Below, one piece after another: positions 17,050 to 25,051 of a DNA stretch of 49,864 nucleotides. How positions within the stretch are numbered: position 1 is the stretch's first letter; each line of letters opens with the position of its first letter. The stretch is from JAUWVG01 sp964633715. GTDB lineage: Bacteria; Acidobacteriota; Aminicenantia; Aminicenantales; Aminicenantaceae. The notes under the pieces are model-generated. The model was not told the origin of the DNA, made no database searches, and saw only the letters and a program-made list of their open reading frames with translations. Where the stretch lies: positions 1-49,864 of the forward strand of contig CAZWHQ010000033.1 in the NCBI GenBank assembly GCA_964633715.1. Reading direction: 5' to 3'. A program made the translations under genes and the position numbers.

Positions 17050-18054
17050 CTAGTCTTTTTTTTTGGGATTTTGAGTATAGTCAAATTGAATAATTTTCTC
17101 AATCATGGCCATTCCCCCAACCTTATCTGCCCAATCTCTGTAGACAATTTTTGAAGCCTCAACAAAAGGCTGTCTTAAAGGAGAAGTGAATTGAACGTTT
17201 TCTTTCTTTAACTTTTCAAGCACAGCATCGTCATTCTCGCGATACCACTGGCGCTCTTTGAGGATCATTATTTGGGCGGATTCATCGATAACTGTTTGGT
17301 ATTCGGTGGGGAGTTTTTCATAAAAGACGCGGCTCAAGATGACATATTCGATCAGATGGATCCAGCTGACCTGGGCCCAGTATGGGGCGGGTTCGTAGAA
17401 TTTTTTGGAATAATAATTTGTGTTGGCGGCCTCGGCCCCGTCCACGACGTGCTGTTCGAGTGCGGTGTAAAGCTCTCCATAGGCCATGGGCAGAGGATTG
17501 GCCCCAAAAGCCTTAAACGCTGCGAGATGAGCCGGATTTTCCATGGTCCTTATTTTTAGTCCCTTTAGGTTTTCAATAGATTCTATTTTTTTATCGACCG
17601 TCAAAATGTGGCGGACACCGGCATCAAAGTATCCCAGAAGGTGAAATCCTCGGCGCTCGAACGCAGGTTTTAAATCGGTTCCGATTGTGGAATCAAGGAC
17701 AGCATAGAAATGGTCCCGGTTTTCAAACAGAAACGGAAGTTCAAAAATGTTGAGTTCAGGCACGAATCCGGCCATAACACTTGCGATATTGCTCATCTCT
17801 ACTGTCCCCAACTGAATGCCTTCGACAATATCCCGCTGGTTTCCGAGCTGGTTGTTGGGATAAATATCGACTCTTATTTTACCGGATGTTTTAACCTCTA
17901 CAGTCTCTTAAAACAATTTGACGGCTCTCACCTGGGGTTCTCCAGGGTTTTGGCTGAGGCTGGCCTTGATGATATATATTTTCTCCCCGGTTCCCTGGCA
18001 CATGATCGCCAGGAGCAGGAATCCCATGATAGCCATAATTTTATACTTGTTCAT
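17050..18054 (-). pseudogene. TRAP transporter substrate-binding protein (DctP type) with an in-frame TAA
   Basis: From the ATG at 18054 the frame gives a signal peptide (MNKYKIMAIMGFLLLAIMC), then IYIIKASLSQNPGEPQVRAVKLF. A TAA stop at 17910-17908 (codon 49) follows, and the same frame continues without further interruption: ETVEVKTSGKIRVDIYPNNQLGN, GIQLGTVEMSN and the rest of a normal DctP. In relatives a Lys, Glu or Gln codon sits at this point, one base away from TAA. A TTG at 17811 would make only the C-terminal 253 residues, without export signal. Either the gene is recently inactivated or the base is an assembly error. The surrounding dctQ and dctM homologues and the reductase are intact, which favours a young mutation or an error. 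Confidence 0.85.
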
Positions 18055-18068
18055 CTTATTTTGCTCAA

Positions 18069-19349
18069 TTATTTCATCTGGAAAGCCGGAATCCACATAA
18101 AGACTTCCGGGAAATAGGTGACAATCAACAACACCACAAGCATGGCCAGGATAATAGGCACGATTTTTGGTGTCACCTCTCGAATGCTTTTTCCGGATAG
18201 GCCGCACGAGACAAAGAGGGTGGCTCCATAGGGCGGGGTGATGTAACCTATGGCCAGGTTCACGGATGCGATGATTCCAAAATGAACGGGATCTATGCCA
18301 AAATTTCTGGCTATGGGAAAAAGGATGGGCATAAAGACGATAATCGCAGAAAAACTTTCCATAAACATGCCAATTATCAGTAGAACAAAATTCAACAGGA
18401 CCAAGAACAAGACCTTGCTCCCAACATGAGCCTGGATGAAATGGCCCAGATGAAAGGGGAGCTGCTTGACTGTGATGAGCCAAGCGAAAAGAAAAGCTGT
18501 CGTGGCAATAAACATTACCACACATGCTGTTTCTGCGGATTTGATAAAGATTTTTGGGAGGTCCTTTACAGAGATTTCCCTGTACACAAACATTCCCACA
18601 ACCAAACCATAGACCACGGCCACCACGGCGGCTTCCGTGGCGGTGAATATTCCACCGAGAATCCCAAAGACGATGATAAAGGGAAGGCCGAGGCCGGGCA
18701 GGGCTCTTCGACCGGTTATAAGGACTTCCCTCAGACTGAACTCTGTTGTGGAAAGGTAGGCGGGCCCTCCCTTAAGGGCATGGAGGAAGGATACCAGCAT
18801 CAAGCCAAAACCGATCAGGATCCCGGGGATGATTCCTCCAAGAAAGAGGCTGGCAACGGACGTGTCCGTAACATACCCGATGAGAATCATCAGGATGCTT
18901 GGAGGTATAATAGGTCCGATCGCACCAGCGGCAGCCTGCAGCGCGGTGGCAAAATTCATGTTGTACCCTTTTTTCTTCATGGCCGGAAGCAGGATGGAAC
19001 CGACTGCAGCGGTATCGGCAGTAGATGATCCGGACACGCCTGCAAAGATCATGGATGCTAAAACAGAGATCATGCCTAAGCTTCCTTTTACGAACCCGAA
19101 ACAGGCGCTGGAAAATTCTACGATTCTTTTTGAAATTCCTCCTTTGTCCATCAACGTGCCGGCCAGCATAAAGAGGGGGATGGCCAGAATCGGCCAGGAG
19201 TCAAGAGCAGTAAACATTCGCTGGGGGACAAGCACTAAAGGAAGGGAGGGATCGGTCAGGAGGGAAAAAAGCGAACCAAGCCCGAGGGCAAAAGCGATTG
19301 GCATGCCGATCACAAAAAAAATGGCGATCGATATAAAAAGGACAAGCAT
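18069..19349 (-). CDS. dctM: TRAP transporter large permease subunit (DctM type)
   Basis: A 426-residue membrane protein with about 12 hydrophobic segments over its whole length. It has family landmarks such as GMPIAFALGLGSL near the N terminus, GVSGSSTADTAAVGSILLPAMKKKGY (about 108-133), and IGPIIPPSILMILIGY and YITPPYGATLFV later. It is the DctM channel subunit, which drives sodium-coupled uptake of the ligand delivered by the binding protein. Its start is 1 nt after the dctQ stop and its stop is 14 nt before the binding-protein ATG. The length is standard. Confidence 0.95.
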   Translation of the reverse strand: MLVLFISIAIFFVIGMPIAFALGLGSLFSLLTDPSLPLVLVPQRMFTALDSWPILAIPLFMLAGTLMDKGGISKRIVEFSSACFGFVKGSLGMISVLASMIFAGVSGSSTADTAAVGSILLPAMKKKGYNMNFATALQAAAGAIGPIIPPSILMILIGYVTDTSVASLFLGGIIPGILIGFGLMLVSFLHALKGGPAYLSTTEFSLREVLITGRRALPGLGLPFIIVFGILGGIFTATEAAVVAVVYGLVVGMFVYREISVKDLPKIFIKSAETACVVMFIATTAFLFAWLITVKQLPFHLGHFIQAHVGSKVLFLVLLNFVLLIIGMFMESFSAIIVFMPILFPIARNFGIDPVHFGIIASVNLAIGYITPPYGATLFVSCGLSGKSIREVTPKIVPIILAMLVVLLIVTYFPEVFMWIPAFQMK

Positions 19350-19350
19350 T

Positions 19351-19830
19351 CTATTTAGGCTCCACGGACAAGCGTTTCGAATTTTTCGTGAATGCGTCCA
19401 CTGCCTTTATAGCGGCTTCAAGAAGCATAAGGGCACCGCTGAAAGGAAAAATGACATATATAATTTGCATGTTTATCTGAAGGGCCGGGGAAAGCTGGAA
19501 GCGTCCGGCTTTCATCAACTTCCACCCGAAAACCAGAACCACACACACATAGAGGAGAATGAGCAGGTGAAGGGCAATTTTTATAATGCGGTTAACAGTG
19601 AGTGAAAATCTGTGGCTGAGGTAGTCCACAGCCAGGTGACTTCCTTTCCGGATACATATTGAGGACGTCAGAAGAATGATCCAGACCTGGCAGTATCTCG
19701 CCAGTTCTTCCGTCCAGGATGGGGGATTGTTAAAGACATATCTGGCAAGAACTTGGTAGAACACCACGGTCACAAGGACGACAAACAGGAAAAATATAAC
19801 CTTTTCTGTGATTTTTCTGAGAATGTTCAT
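19351..19830 (-). CDS. dctQ: TRAP transporter small permease subunit (DctQ type)
   Basis: A 159-residue four-helix membrane protein (helices near 10-30, 45-62, 85-108 and 122-145) with the DctQ signature region RYVFNNPPSWTEELARYCQVWIILLTSSI (30-58). It forms the membrane complex with DctM. An in-frame stop upstream fixes the start at the ATG 19830, but no Shine-Dalgarno precedes it. A 13-codon frame with a strong ribosome binding site lies just before it (19850-19891). It is the first large gene of the TRAP-reductase operon. Confidence 0.92.
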   Translation of the reverse strand: MNILRKITEKVIFFLFVVLVTVVFYQVLARYVFNNPPSWTEELARYCQVWIILLTSSICIRKGSHLAVDYLSHRFSLTVNRIIKIALHLLILLYVCVVLVFGWKLMKAGRFQLSPALQINMQIIYVIFPFSGALMLLEAAIKAVDAFTKNSKRLSVEPK

Positions 19831-19849
19831 TTGACCGGAAAATTATCTT

Positions 19850-19891
19850 TTAAGACCGCCGGGAATTCATCGACAGGGATGGTTTTTTCAT
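19850..19891 (-). CDS. Possible 13-residue leader peptide before dctQ
   Basis: An AGGAGG Shine-Dalgarno sits 5 nt before ATG 19891, opening a frame that reads MKKPSLSMNSRRS and stops 19 nt before dctQ. The dctQ start itself lacks a ribosome binding site, so ribosomes ending here could reinitiate. It may instead be chance; there is no attenuator hairpin I can see. Confidence 0.3.
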   Translation of the reverse strand: MKKPSLSMNSRRS

Positions 19892-20055
19892 GAAACCCTC
19901 CTCTTATTGATCAGTTTGATTCTTTACACTTATCATGGATATCTGATTTATAGCAAGAGAAGCCTGAATTTCCGTGGTTTAAAAAATAATAGATTTTTCA
20001 TGCAGAATGGGTACAATTTAAGTTTAGGATAGCCAAAAATCAAGGAGAAACTCTT

Positions 20056-20979
20056 ATGATACAAAGCAATCGATGGAAGAAAATATCTCTTGTTGGATTT
20101 TTATCCGCGATATGCCTGGGCTTGTTAAACCTGGCTGCCGTTCAGGAGAGAACTCCGGATGTGCCTTATGTGCCCACTCCTGAAATGGTGGTTGAAGCCA
20201 TGTTGGCCATGGCCGAGGTGGGAGAAGATGATATGATTTATGATCTTGGGTGCGGCGACGGCCGTATCGTCATCACTGCGGCCAAAATGTTCGGAAGCCG
20301 GGGAATTGGAATCGATATCGATCCTCAACGTATCAAAGAGTGCCATGAAAACGCAAAAAAAGCGGGAGTCGAGGATCGGGTCGAGTTCCTTCAGGCCGAT
20401 CTATTCAAAACCGATTTCAGTAGCGCTTCTGTCATCACTCTCTATCTTCTCACAGAGATCAACCTTAGGCTTCGCCCAAAACTTCTGGCGGAACTGAAAC
20501 CGGGAACCCGGATTGTCTCACATGATTTTAACATGGGAAAATGGGAGGCCGACAAGGACATTTTATTAGAGGATACATGGGAAGTTCATTCTGTCTACCT
20601 CTGGGTAATTCCTGCAAATTTCACCGGAACCTGGACATGGTCCATGCCGACCGATTCTGGGAAAAGGAGATTCACTTTGAATCTCGCACAATCGTATCAG
20701 TATGTGAGTGGTGAGGTCTTTGAAAGCAGGGCAAAAAAGCCAGTGTCTGTTATCAACGGAAAAATAACCGCGGATACATTGGCCTTTACGATGGAGATGA
20801 CACAGGGAAGGAATACGGAACGGCTGAGTTTCGAAGGCCGCGTGCGAGGGCACTCGATGAAGGGGACTATTAAGACAGAAGGCCGTGACGACACAAGAGT
20901 ATGGGAAGCCAAACGGGATCCTTCCACTCAAGTGCCCCTTAAAAGCCCGGTGAAGGATTTCCCCACATTTAATCAATAA
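20056..20979 (+). CDS. Exported class I SAM-methyltransferase-fold protein with lipocalin-like tail
   Basis: A 307-residue protein with an N-terminal signal peptide or anchor (hydrophobic 10-28). The Rossmann methyltransferase core follows: motif I YDLGCGDGRI (62-71), GIDIDPQR (84-91) and an acidic LQADLF motif (about 114-119). From about residue 195 it changes to a beta-rich tail (FTGTWTWSMP, then GKRRFTLNLAQ, ISGxIxGxxLxFT-like strands) resembling DUF1579/lipocalin-type domains. SAM is not expected outside the cytoplasm. Either the N terminus only anchors the protein with the domain inside, or the fold is reused. A good AAGGAGAA site precedes the start. It is a single gene, divergent from the TRAP operon. 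Confidence 0.8.
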   Translation: MIQSNRWKKISLVGFLSAICLGLLNLAAVQERTPDVPYVPTPEMVVEAMLAMAEVGEDDMIYDLGCGDGRIVITAAKMFGSRGIGIDIDPQRIKECHENAKKAGVEDRVEFLQADLFKTDFSSASVITLYLLTEINLRLRPKLLAELKPGTRIVSHDFNMGKWEADKDILLEDTWEVHSVYLWVIPANFTGTWTWSMPTDSGKRRFTLNLAQSYQYVSGEVFESRAKKPVSVINGKITADTLAFTMEMTQGRNTERLSFEGRVRGHSMKGTIKTEGRDDTRVWEAKRDPSTQVPLKSPVKDFPTFNQ

Positions 20980-21052
20980 GGATTTTATGCCCGTGAACAC
21001 CCAGGCTTTGATGGATTTGTGAGGTTTTTTCTCAAGTGGTTGGCGAATTGTT

Positions 21053-22501
21053 TTAATAGTCGGACACTCCCCAGTCCGGTTTGTCTAAGTCGCAAAAATC
21101 ATCCAGTTCGTTCATGTGTGTTTTCAGAAGTGCAAACAGCTGGGCGTGCTGGTTTTTAAATATTGGATTTGAGGCCAAATTGTTTTTTTCCCATGGGTCA
21201 TTGTTCAGGTTAAAAAGCTGTGTCGTTTCTTTTCCTCTCACATTATAAAGGATAAGTTTCCAGTTGTTTTGTGTTCGCACGCCGCGCTGGAAATGTCTGT
21301 AGGCCAAAAAAACGGACTCTCTGATGCTTTTTTTACTGTTCTTGAGTGCGGGCACAAGACTTCGTCCTTCGACGGTTTCGGGAACCGGTACCTCGAGAAG
21401 ATCGAGTAATGTCGGATAAATATCCAGAAGATAACAGAGAGTGTCAGCTCTTTTGTTTTTGGGGATGCCCGGGCCTGCGAAAATAAGAGGAATCCGGACA
21501 CTGTGATCATAGATATTCTGTTTTCCCATCAGGCCGTGCTGCCCAAGAGCCAGGCCGTTATCTCCGGTGAAGACGATGATTGTGTCCTCAGCTTTTCCTG
21601 AATCCTCCAGAGCGTCCAGGATACGCCCGATTTGTGCATCGAGATGAGTGATCATAGCATAGTAGTCAGCGATGTGTTTTTTAATTTCCTCTTCGGTCCT
21701 GGGGAAGGCAGCCAGTTTTTCGTCTCGGATTTTCAATTCTCCATTGTCGAAGGGATGGTTGGGCATAAAGTTATCCGGCAGTTGAATGGTGTCGGAGGGG
21801 TATAAATCCAAATATTCTTTGGGGGCCATGCGGGGATCGTGAGGAGCTGTGTATGAGACACTGATGAAAAATGGCGAATTGGACTTGTGACTCTGAAGAA
21901 ATTTTATGGCCTCATTTGAAAAGAGCTCGCTGGAAAATTTATCGGTAAAATACTCATGGTCCTTCGGGTATTCCCCAGTCGCATCAAAGTCATAGACAGG
22001 AACCTGAAGATGGTCGCTCATGCCCCCAAACATAATTTTCCCGCCCCCAGAAAAACAGCGTGCAAAAGAGCTCCGGTGGTTGTGCCATTTGCCTGTTCCA
22101 AAGTTTGTGTAACCCAAAGTCTTCAGGATCTCCGGGAACATCACGTGTTGGTCTGGAATGCTTGCGCCGCGATTATAGATGTGAAATAGAGTTCTTCCGG
22201 TCAGGACCATGGCCCTGCTGGGCATACACACGGCTCCGCTTGTCCCACCCATGATAAAAGCGCGGGTGAACGCAACTCCTTTTTTGACCAATTGGTCCAG
22301 ATTGGGAGTTTGGATGCGAGGATTGTCTAGAGCGGCGATGGTATCAAAACGCTGGTCATCTGAAAAAAGGAAAAGGATATTCGGTTGCCTTTTTGCCGAT
22401 TGACACTGCCAGTTGACAAGCCCTGAAAATGCCAGTGCCGCCGATCCCCATCCGGCTGTTTTTAAAAAATCACGCCGCCCTTGAGAAACATCTTTTCCCA
22501 T
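21053..22501 (-). CDS. Tat-exported sulfatase (formylglycine type)
   Basis: A 482-residue alkaline-phosphatase-superfamily sulfatase. The N terminus has the twin-arginine motif RRDFLK (9-14) and a hydrophobic stretch, with a cysteine at 33 that could be lipidated. The metal-site aspartates are in FSDDQRFD (46-53). The modification motif is CMPSR (92-96), in which Cys92 is converted to formylglycine by a separate enzyme. GKWHNH, SYTAPHDP and TGDNGLALGQHG complete the active site. The domain ends with the normal LFNLNNDPWEKNNLA tail region. It would remove sulfate from glycans or other esters in the periplasm. No anaerobic or aerobic maturase gene is in the window. Confidence 0.93.
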   Translation of the reverse strand: MGKDVSQGRRDFLKTAGWGSAALAFSGLVNWQCQSAKRQPNILFLFSDDQRFDTIAALDNPRIQTPNLDQLVKKGVAFTRAFIMGGTSGAVCMPSRAMVLTGRTLFHIYNRGASIPDQHVMFPEILKTLGYTNFGTGKWHNHRSSFARCFSGGGKIMFGGMSDHLQVPVYDFDATGEYPKDHEYFTDKFSSELFSNEAIKFLQSHKSNSPFFISVSYTAPHDPRMAPKEYLDLYPSDTIQLPDNFMPNHPFDNGELKIRDEKLAAFPRTEEEIKKHIADYYAMITHLDAQIGRILDALEDSGKAEDTIIVFTGDNGLALGQHGLMGKQNIYDHSVRIPLIFAGPGIPKNKRADTLCYLLDIYPTLLDLLEVPVPETVEGRSLVPALKNSKKSIRESVFLAYRHFQRGVRTQNNWKLILYNVRGKETTQLFNLNNDPWEKNNLASNPIFKNQHAQLFALLKTHMNELDDFCDLDKPDWGVSDY

Positions 22502-22531
22502 CCTCCCTCCTTTATAAATAGCTCAGACAGA

Positions 22532-22641
22532 CTTGTCAACTTTAAGTCGGACCCGTGACCCTCATGGGCGTTCTGCCTCCATCACATATGAATGTGTATG
22601 GAGACAGAGACACGATGTCCATTTGTCCTAAAGTTGTCAAG
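22532..22641. repeat. Short palindromic repeat, copy 1
   Basis: A 110-bp element bounded by imperfect inverted repeats: CTTGTCAACTTTAAGTCGGAC (22532-22552) and GTCCTAAAGTTGTCAAG (22625-22641). The inner 57 bases are about 84% identical, in opposite orientation, to 44718-44774, including a fully conserved 22-base stretch that contains CATTCATATGTG. The two copies have different terminal arms. It looks like a non-autonomous mobile palindrome (REP- or MITE-like). It sits right beside a truncated metallophosphoesterase. Confidence 0.7.
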
Positions 22642-22670
22642 CTGTTGACATTCCCTGATGATAGGCGTTT

Positions 22671-22850
22671 ATGTTTGTTGGGCATTCTCCATTGTATGTT
22701 TTTGGACAGATGGACATGAAATTGTATGATGGAAAAATTTGGCTCGTCGACACGGGAATTTCTGACTATTACTTAAACCGAGGCGGATATATTGGGGCGC
22801 TTTTCATTGAACGAGGACAAATTTTTGTCTGGAAAGATAAATCTCGCTAA
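22671..22850 (+). pseudogene. C-terminal remnant of a metallophosphoesterase
   Basis: The 59-codon frame begins MFVGHSPLYVFGQMDMKLYD and continues GKIWLVDTGISDYYLNRGG, then YIGALFIERG. GHSP followed by a strand ending in VDTGIS is the last metal-binding part of calcineurin-like phosphoesterases. All earlier metal motifs are missing, and an in-frame TAG lies two codons before the ATG. It starts 30 bp after the palindromic repeat, so the element or a related event may mark the break. Confidence 0.6.
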
Positions 22851-23099
22851 CCGAGACAAATACGGGAAAAGGCTGGATGTTTCTAAACATAAAATTAAAA
22901 AAGGAAGATTTTCCAATTTTTCACGTCAAAAGTATATATTGCTTTAAATGGATTTTTTATATAAAGTTTTGTTTTCAAAAAAATGTTCACTCATAATTCA
23001 CAAATTTCCAATTTTTTGGATCTATTCAATCCTTTCCCATTCTTTTAAAAGGGCTTTTTGTGCTCTTCAATATAGATATTTTTAAACAAGGAGGTTCGA
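22851..23099. other. A/T-rich leader region before the M14 pair
   Basis: These 249 bases are strongly A/T-rich and contain no frame I can support. They must hold the promoter of the M14 operon, but I see several weak -10-like boxes (TATATA near 22938 and 22961) rather than one clear match. AAGGAGGT directly precedes the ATG at 23100. Confidence 0.45.
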
Positions 23100-25037
23100 A
23101 TGAAGCATCTTTCTAGGGGATTCTTAGCGGTTTTACTGCTTTTGTTATTAACAGGCCTTCCGCTCAAAGCTGCAGATGAAGCATCTTCCGGGTATCACAA
23201 CTATCAGGAACTGACCCAAGCTCTTAAAAGCATTGTGGGAAAGAATACAAAGATTGCTAAGCTGCTGTCTATAGGAAAGTCTTTGAAAGGCCGTGATCTT
23301 TGGATGATTCAGATTTCCGGCACTATGGGTGGATCACCTGAGGGAAAACAGGCACTGCTTGTTGTGGGTAATCTTGAAGGTGATCACGTTGTGGGCAGTG
23401 AAGTGGCTATGGGTATGGCCGAGTATTTGATTAATGGGTACGGCAGTGAAAAACAAGTTACTGAAATTCTCGACAAGCGTACTTTTTACATCGCTCCCCG
23501 TTTGAATCCGGACGGAGCCGAAGCCTTTTTTAACGCGTTGAAAATTGAACATTCGGGCAATTTTAAACCACGTGATGAGGACTATGATTGGCTCATCGAT
23601 GAGGATGGCCCCGACGATCTTAACGGCGATGGTCTTATCACGCAAATGAGGGTGAAGGATAAAGAGGGCGATTGGTTCATCGATGACAATGATCCACGGC
23701 TGATGAAGAAAAAAGAATCGGATACACCTCTCGATAAATTGTACAAAATTTACCCAGAGGGGCTCGATGATGATGGTGATGGTGCGTACAACGAAGATGG
23801 GCCGGGAGGATTTAATATCAACAGAAACTTCCCTCACAACTTTGGATACAATCCCAAGGGCTGGGGTGTGTATGCTGTTTCTGAAGCTGAGACCATGGCG
23901 CTTATCGATTTTATGGCCAAATATGATCCATCTTTTAAGGGCCAGCCGCACAGAAATATCTGTGCTGTCCTTTCTTTTTCCAAGTTCGACAACCTGGCTG
24001 CTGGATCCGGAATCGAAAGTGGAACTCCAACCTTTCCTCAACCGGCACAGACATCCCAAGCAGCCGGAGCGGGGAGAACAATGATGATGTTTATGAGAGG
24101 CAGAGGCGGACGTGGACAAGCTGCGGCAGCTGCCGAACCCAGGCCGACCGACCCACAACCTAAATCAACTGTTGGCCAGGATGCCTCGCTCTTTAAAGCT
24201 GTGAGTGACAAATACAAGGAGATCACAAAAATCTCGAGTGCTGTCTCAGAAAAGCCTGTTGGATCTCTTTTGGAATACGCCTATTTTCAATTTGGAGTGC
24301 CTTCCTTTTCGGCCAATCTTTGGTCTTTGAGAGAGGCCGCAGCTGTAAGGCCGGCGGCCAAGAGAACAACAGCAGCAGGACAGGGTGCGCAGACCGGACA
24401 AGCTCAGCCACAGACAATGGATAGAAGTGCGATGATGCAGCGCTTTGCAGCCGGGAGGGGAGGAGCGGCCGGAGCAACAACGGCCTCCTCAAGCACTGAT
24501 GAAAAATGGCTCAATTGGATCGATGACAACAATGAAGGCAAAGGATTTGTCAACTGGACAAAAGTCAACCACAAACAGTTGGGTGAAGTTGAAGTTGGCG
24601 GTTTTGTGCCCTATCTGCGTGTCAATCCTCCTGCCGATCAAATTCCGGATTTGAGCAAAAGCCATGCAGAATTTGCGCTCTATCTTGCCTCGCAGTTCGC
24701 CGAAATCACGATGGATGAGCCTGTTGTCGAAAAACTCTCCTCGAATCTCTACCGTCTTAAGATAAAAGTGTTTAACCATGGGGTATTTCCCTATGTTACA
24801 GCAATGGGGACGAGGACACGGAATATAACGTCTATCATGTTGAGATTAAAATTCGAGGACGACGATGACATGAAACTTTTTGGCGGGAACAAACGTGTTG
24901 ATATATCTTCGCTTGCCTCCGGTGCTGAACAAGAGCACACCTGGACAATCATTTCACCTCCTGGGAAACAAATCGATATCACCTTGTGGGCCAGAAACGG
25001 CGGCGGGACGACAGAGAAAAAAGTTGTCCTTAAATAA
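23100..25037 (+). CDS. M14 carboxypeptidase-like protein with altered active site (probable pseudoenzyme)
   Basis: A 645-residue exported protein (signal peptide 1-25) with the M14 fold: YHNYQELTQAL, IGKSLKGRDLWM, RLNPDGAEAFF (134-144) and NINRNFP (239-245). The zinc and catalytic residues are changed relative to its neighbour. Where HxxE should be it has E93-GD-H96, with the two ligands swapped; the third ligand His is Ser294 (SFSKFD); the catalytic Glu is Asn406 (SFSANLW). An insert rich in Asp (DEDGPDDLNGDG, LDDDGDGAYNEDG; 166-234) resembles calcium-binding loops. Two Ala/Gly/Gln-rich stretches (305-360, 415-480) are low complexity. It is therefore probably a binding or chaperone-like partner of the active enzyme 14 nt downstream. 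Confidence 0.85.
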   Translation: MKHLSRGFLAVLLLLLLTGLPLKAADEASSGYHNYQELTQALKSIVGKNTKIAKLLSIGKSLKGRDLWMIQISGTMGGSPEGKQALLVVGNLEGDHVVGSEVAMGMAEYLINGYGSEKQVTEILDKRTFYIAPRLNPDGAEAFFNALKIEHSGNFKPRDEDYDWLIDEDGPDDLNGDGLITQMRVKDKEGDWFIDDNDPRLMKKKESDTPLDKLYKIYPEGLDDDGDGAYNEDGPGGFNINRNFPHNFGYNPKGWGVYAVSEAETMALIDFMAKYDPSFKGQPHRNICAVLSFSKFDNLAAGSGIESGTPTFPQPAQTSQAAGAGRTMMMFMRGRGGRGQAAAAAEPRPTDPQPKSTVGQDASLFKAVSDKYKEITKISSAVSEKPVGSLLEYAYFQFGVPSFSANLWSLREAAAVRPAAKRTTAAGQGAQTGQAQPQTMDRSAMMQRFAAGRGGAAGATTASSSTDEKWLNWIDDNNEGKGFVNWTKVNHKQLGEVEVGGFVPYLRVNPPADQIPDLSKSHAEFALYLASQFAEITMDEPVVEKLSSNLYRLKIKVFNHGVFPYVTAMGTRTRNITSIMLRLKFEDDDDMKLFGGNKRVDISSLASGAEQEHTWTIISPPGKQIDITLWARNGGGTTEKKVVLK

Positions 25038-25051
25038 GTGAGGAGGAAAAA

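Noticed and set aside
17908..17910. Stop codon in the TRAP binding-protein gene as a recoded amino acid
   Set aside because: The codon is TAA, which is not used for selenocysteine or pyrrolysine, and no recoding structure is evident. Mutation or error is simpler.
23334..24158. Long minus-strand frame opposite the first M14 gene
   Set aside because: It mirrors the Asp-rich coding sequence on the other strand and shows no domain, signal or ribosome binding site.
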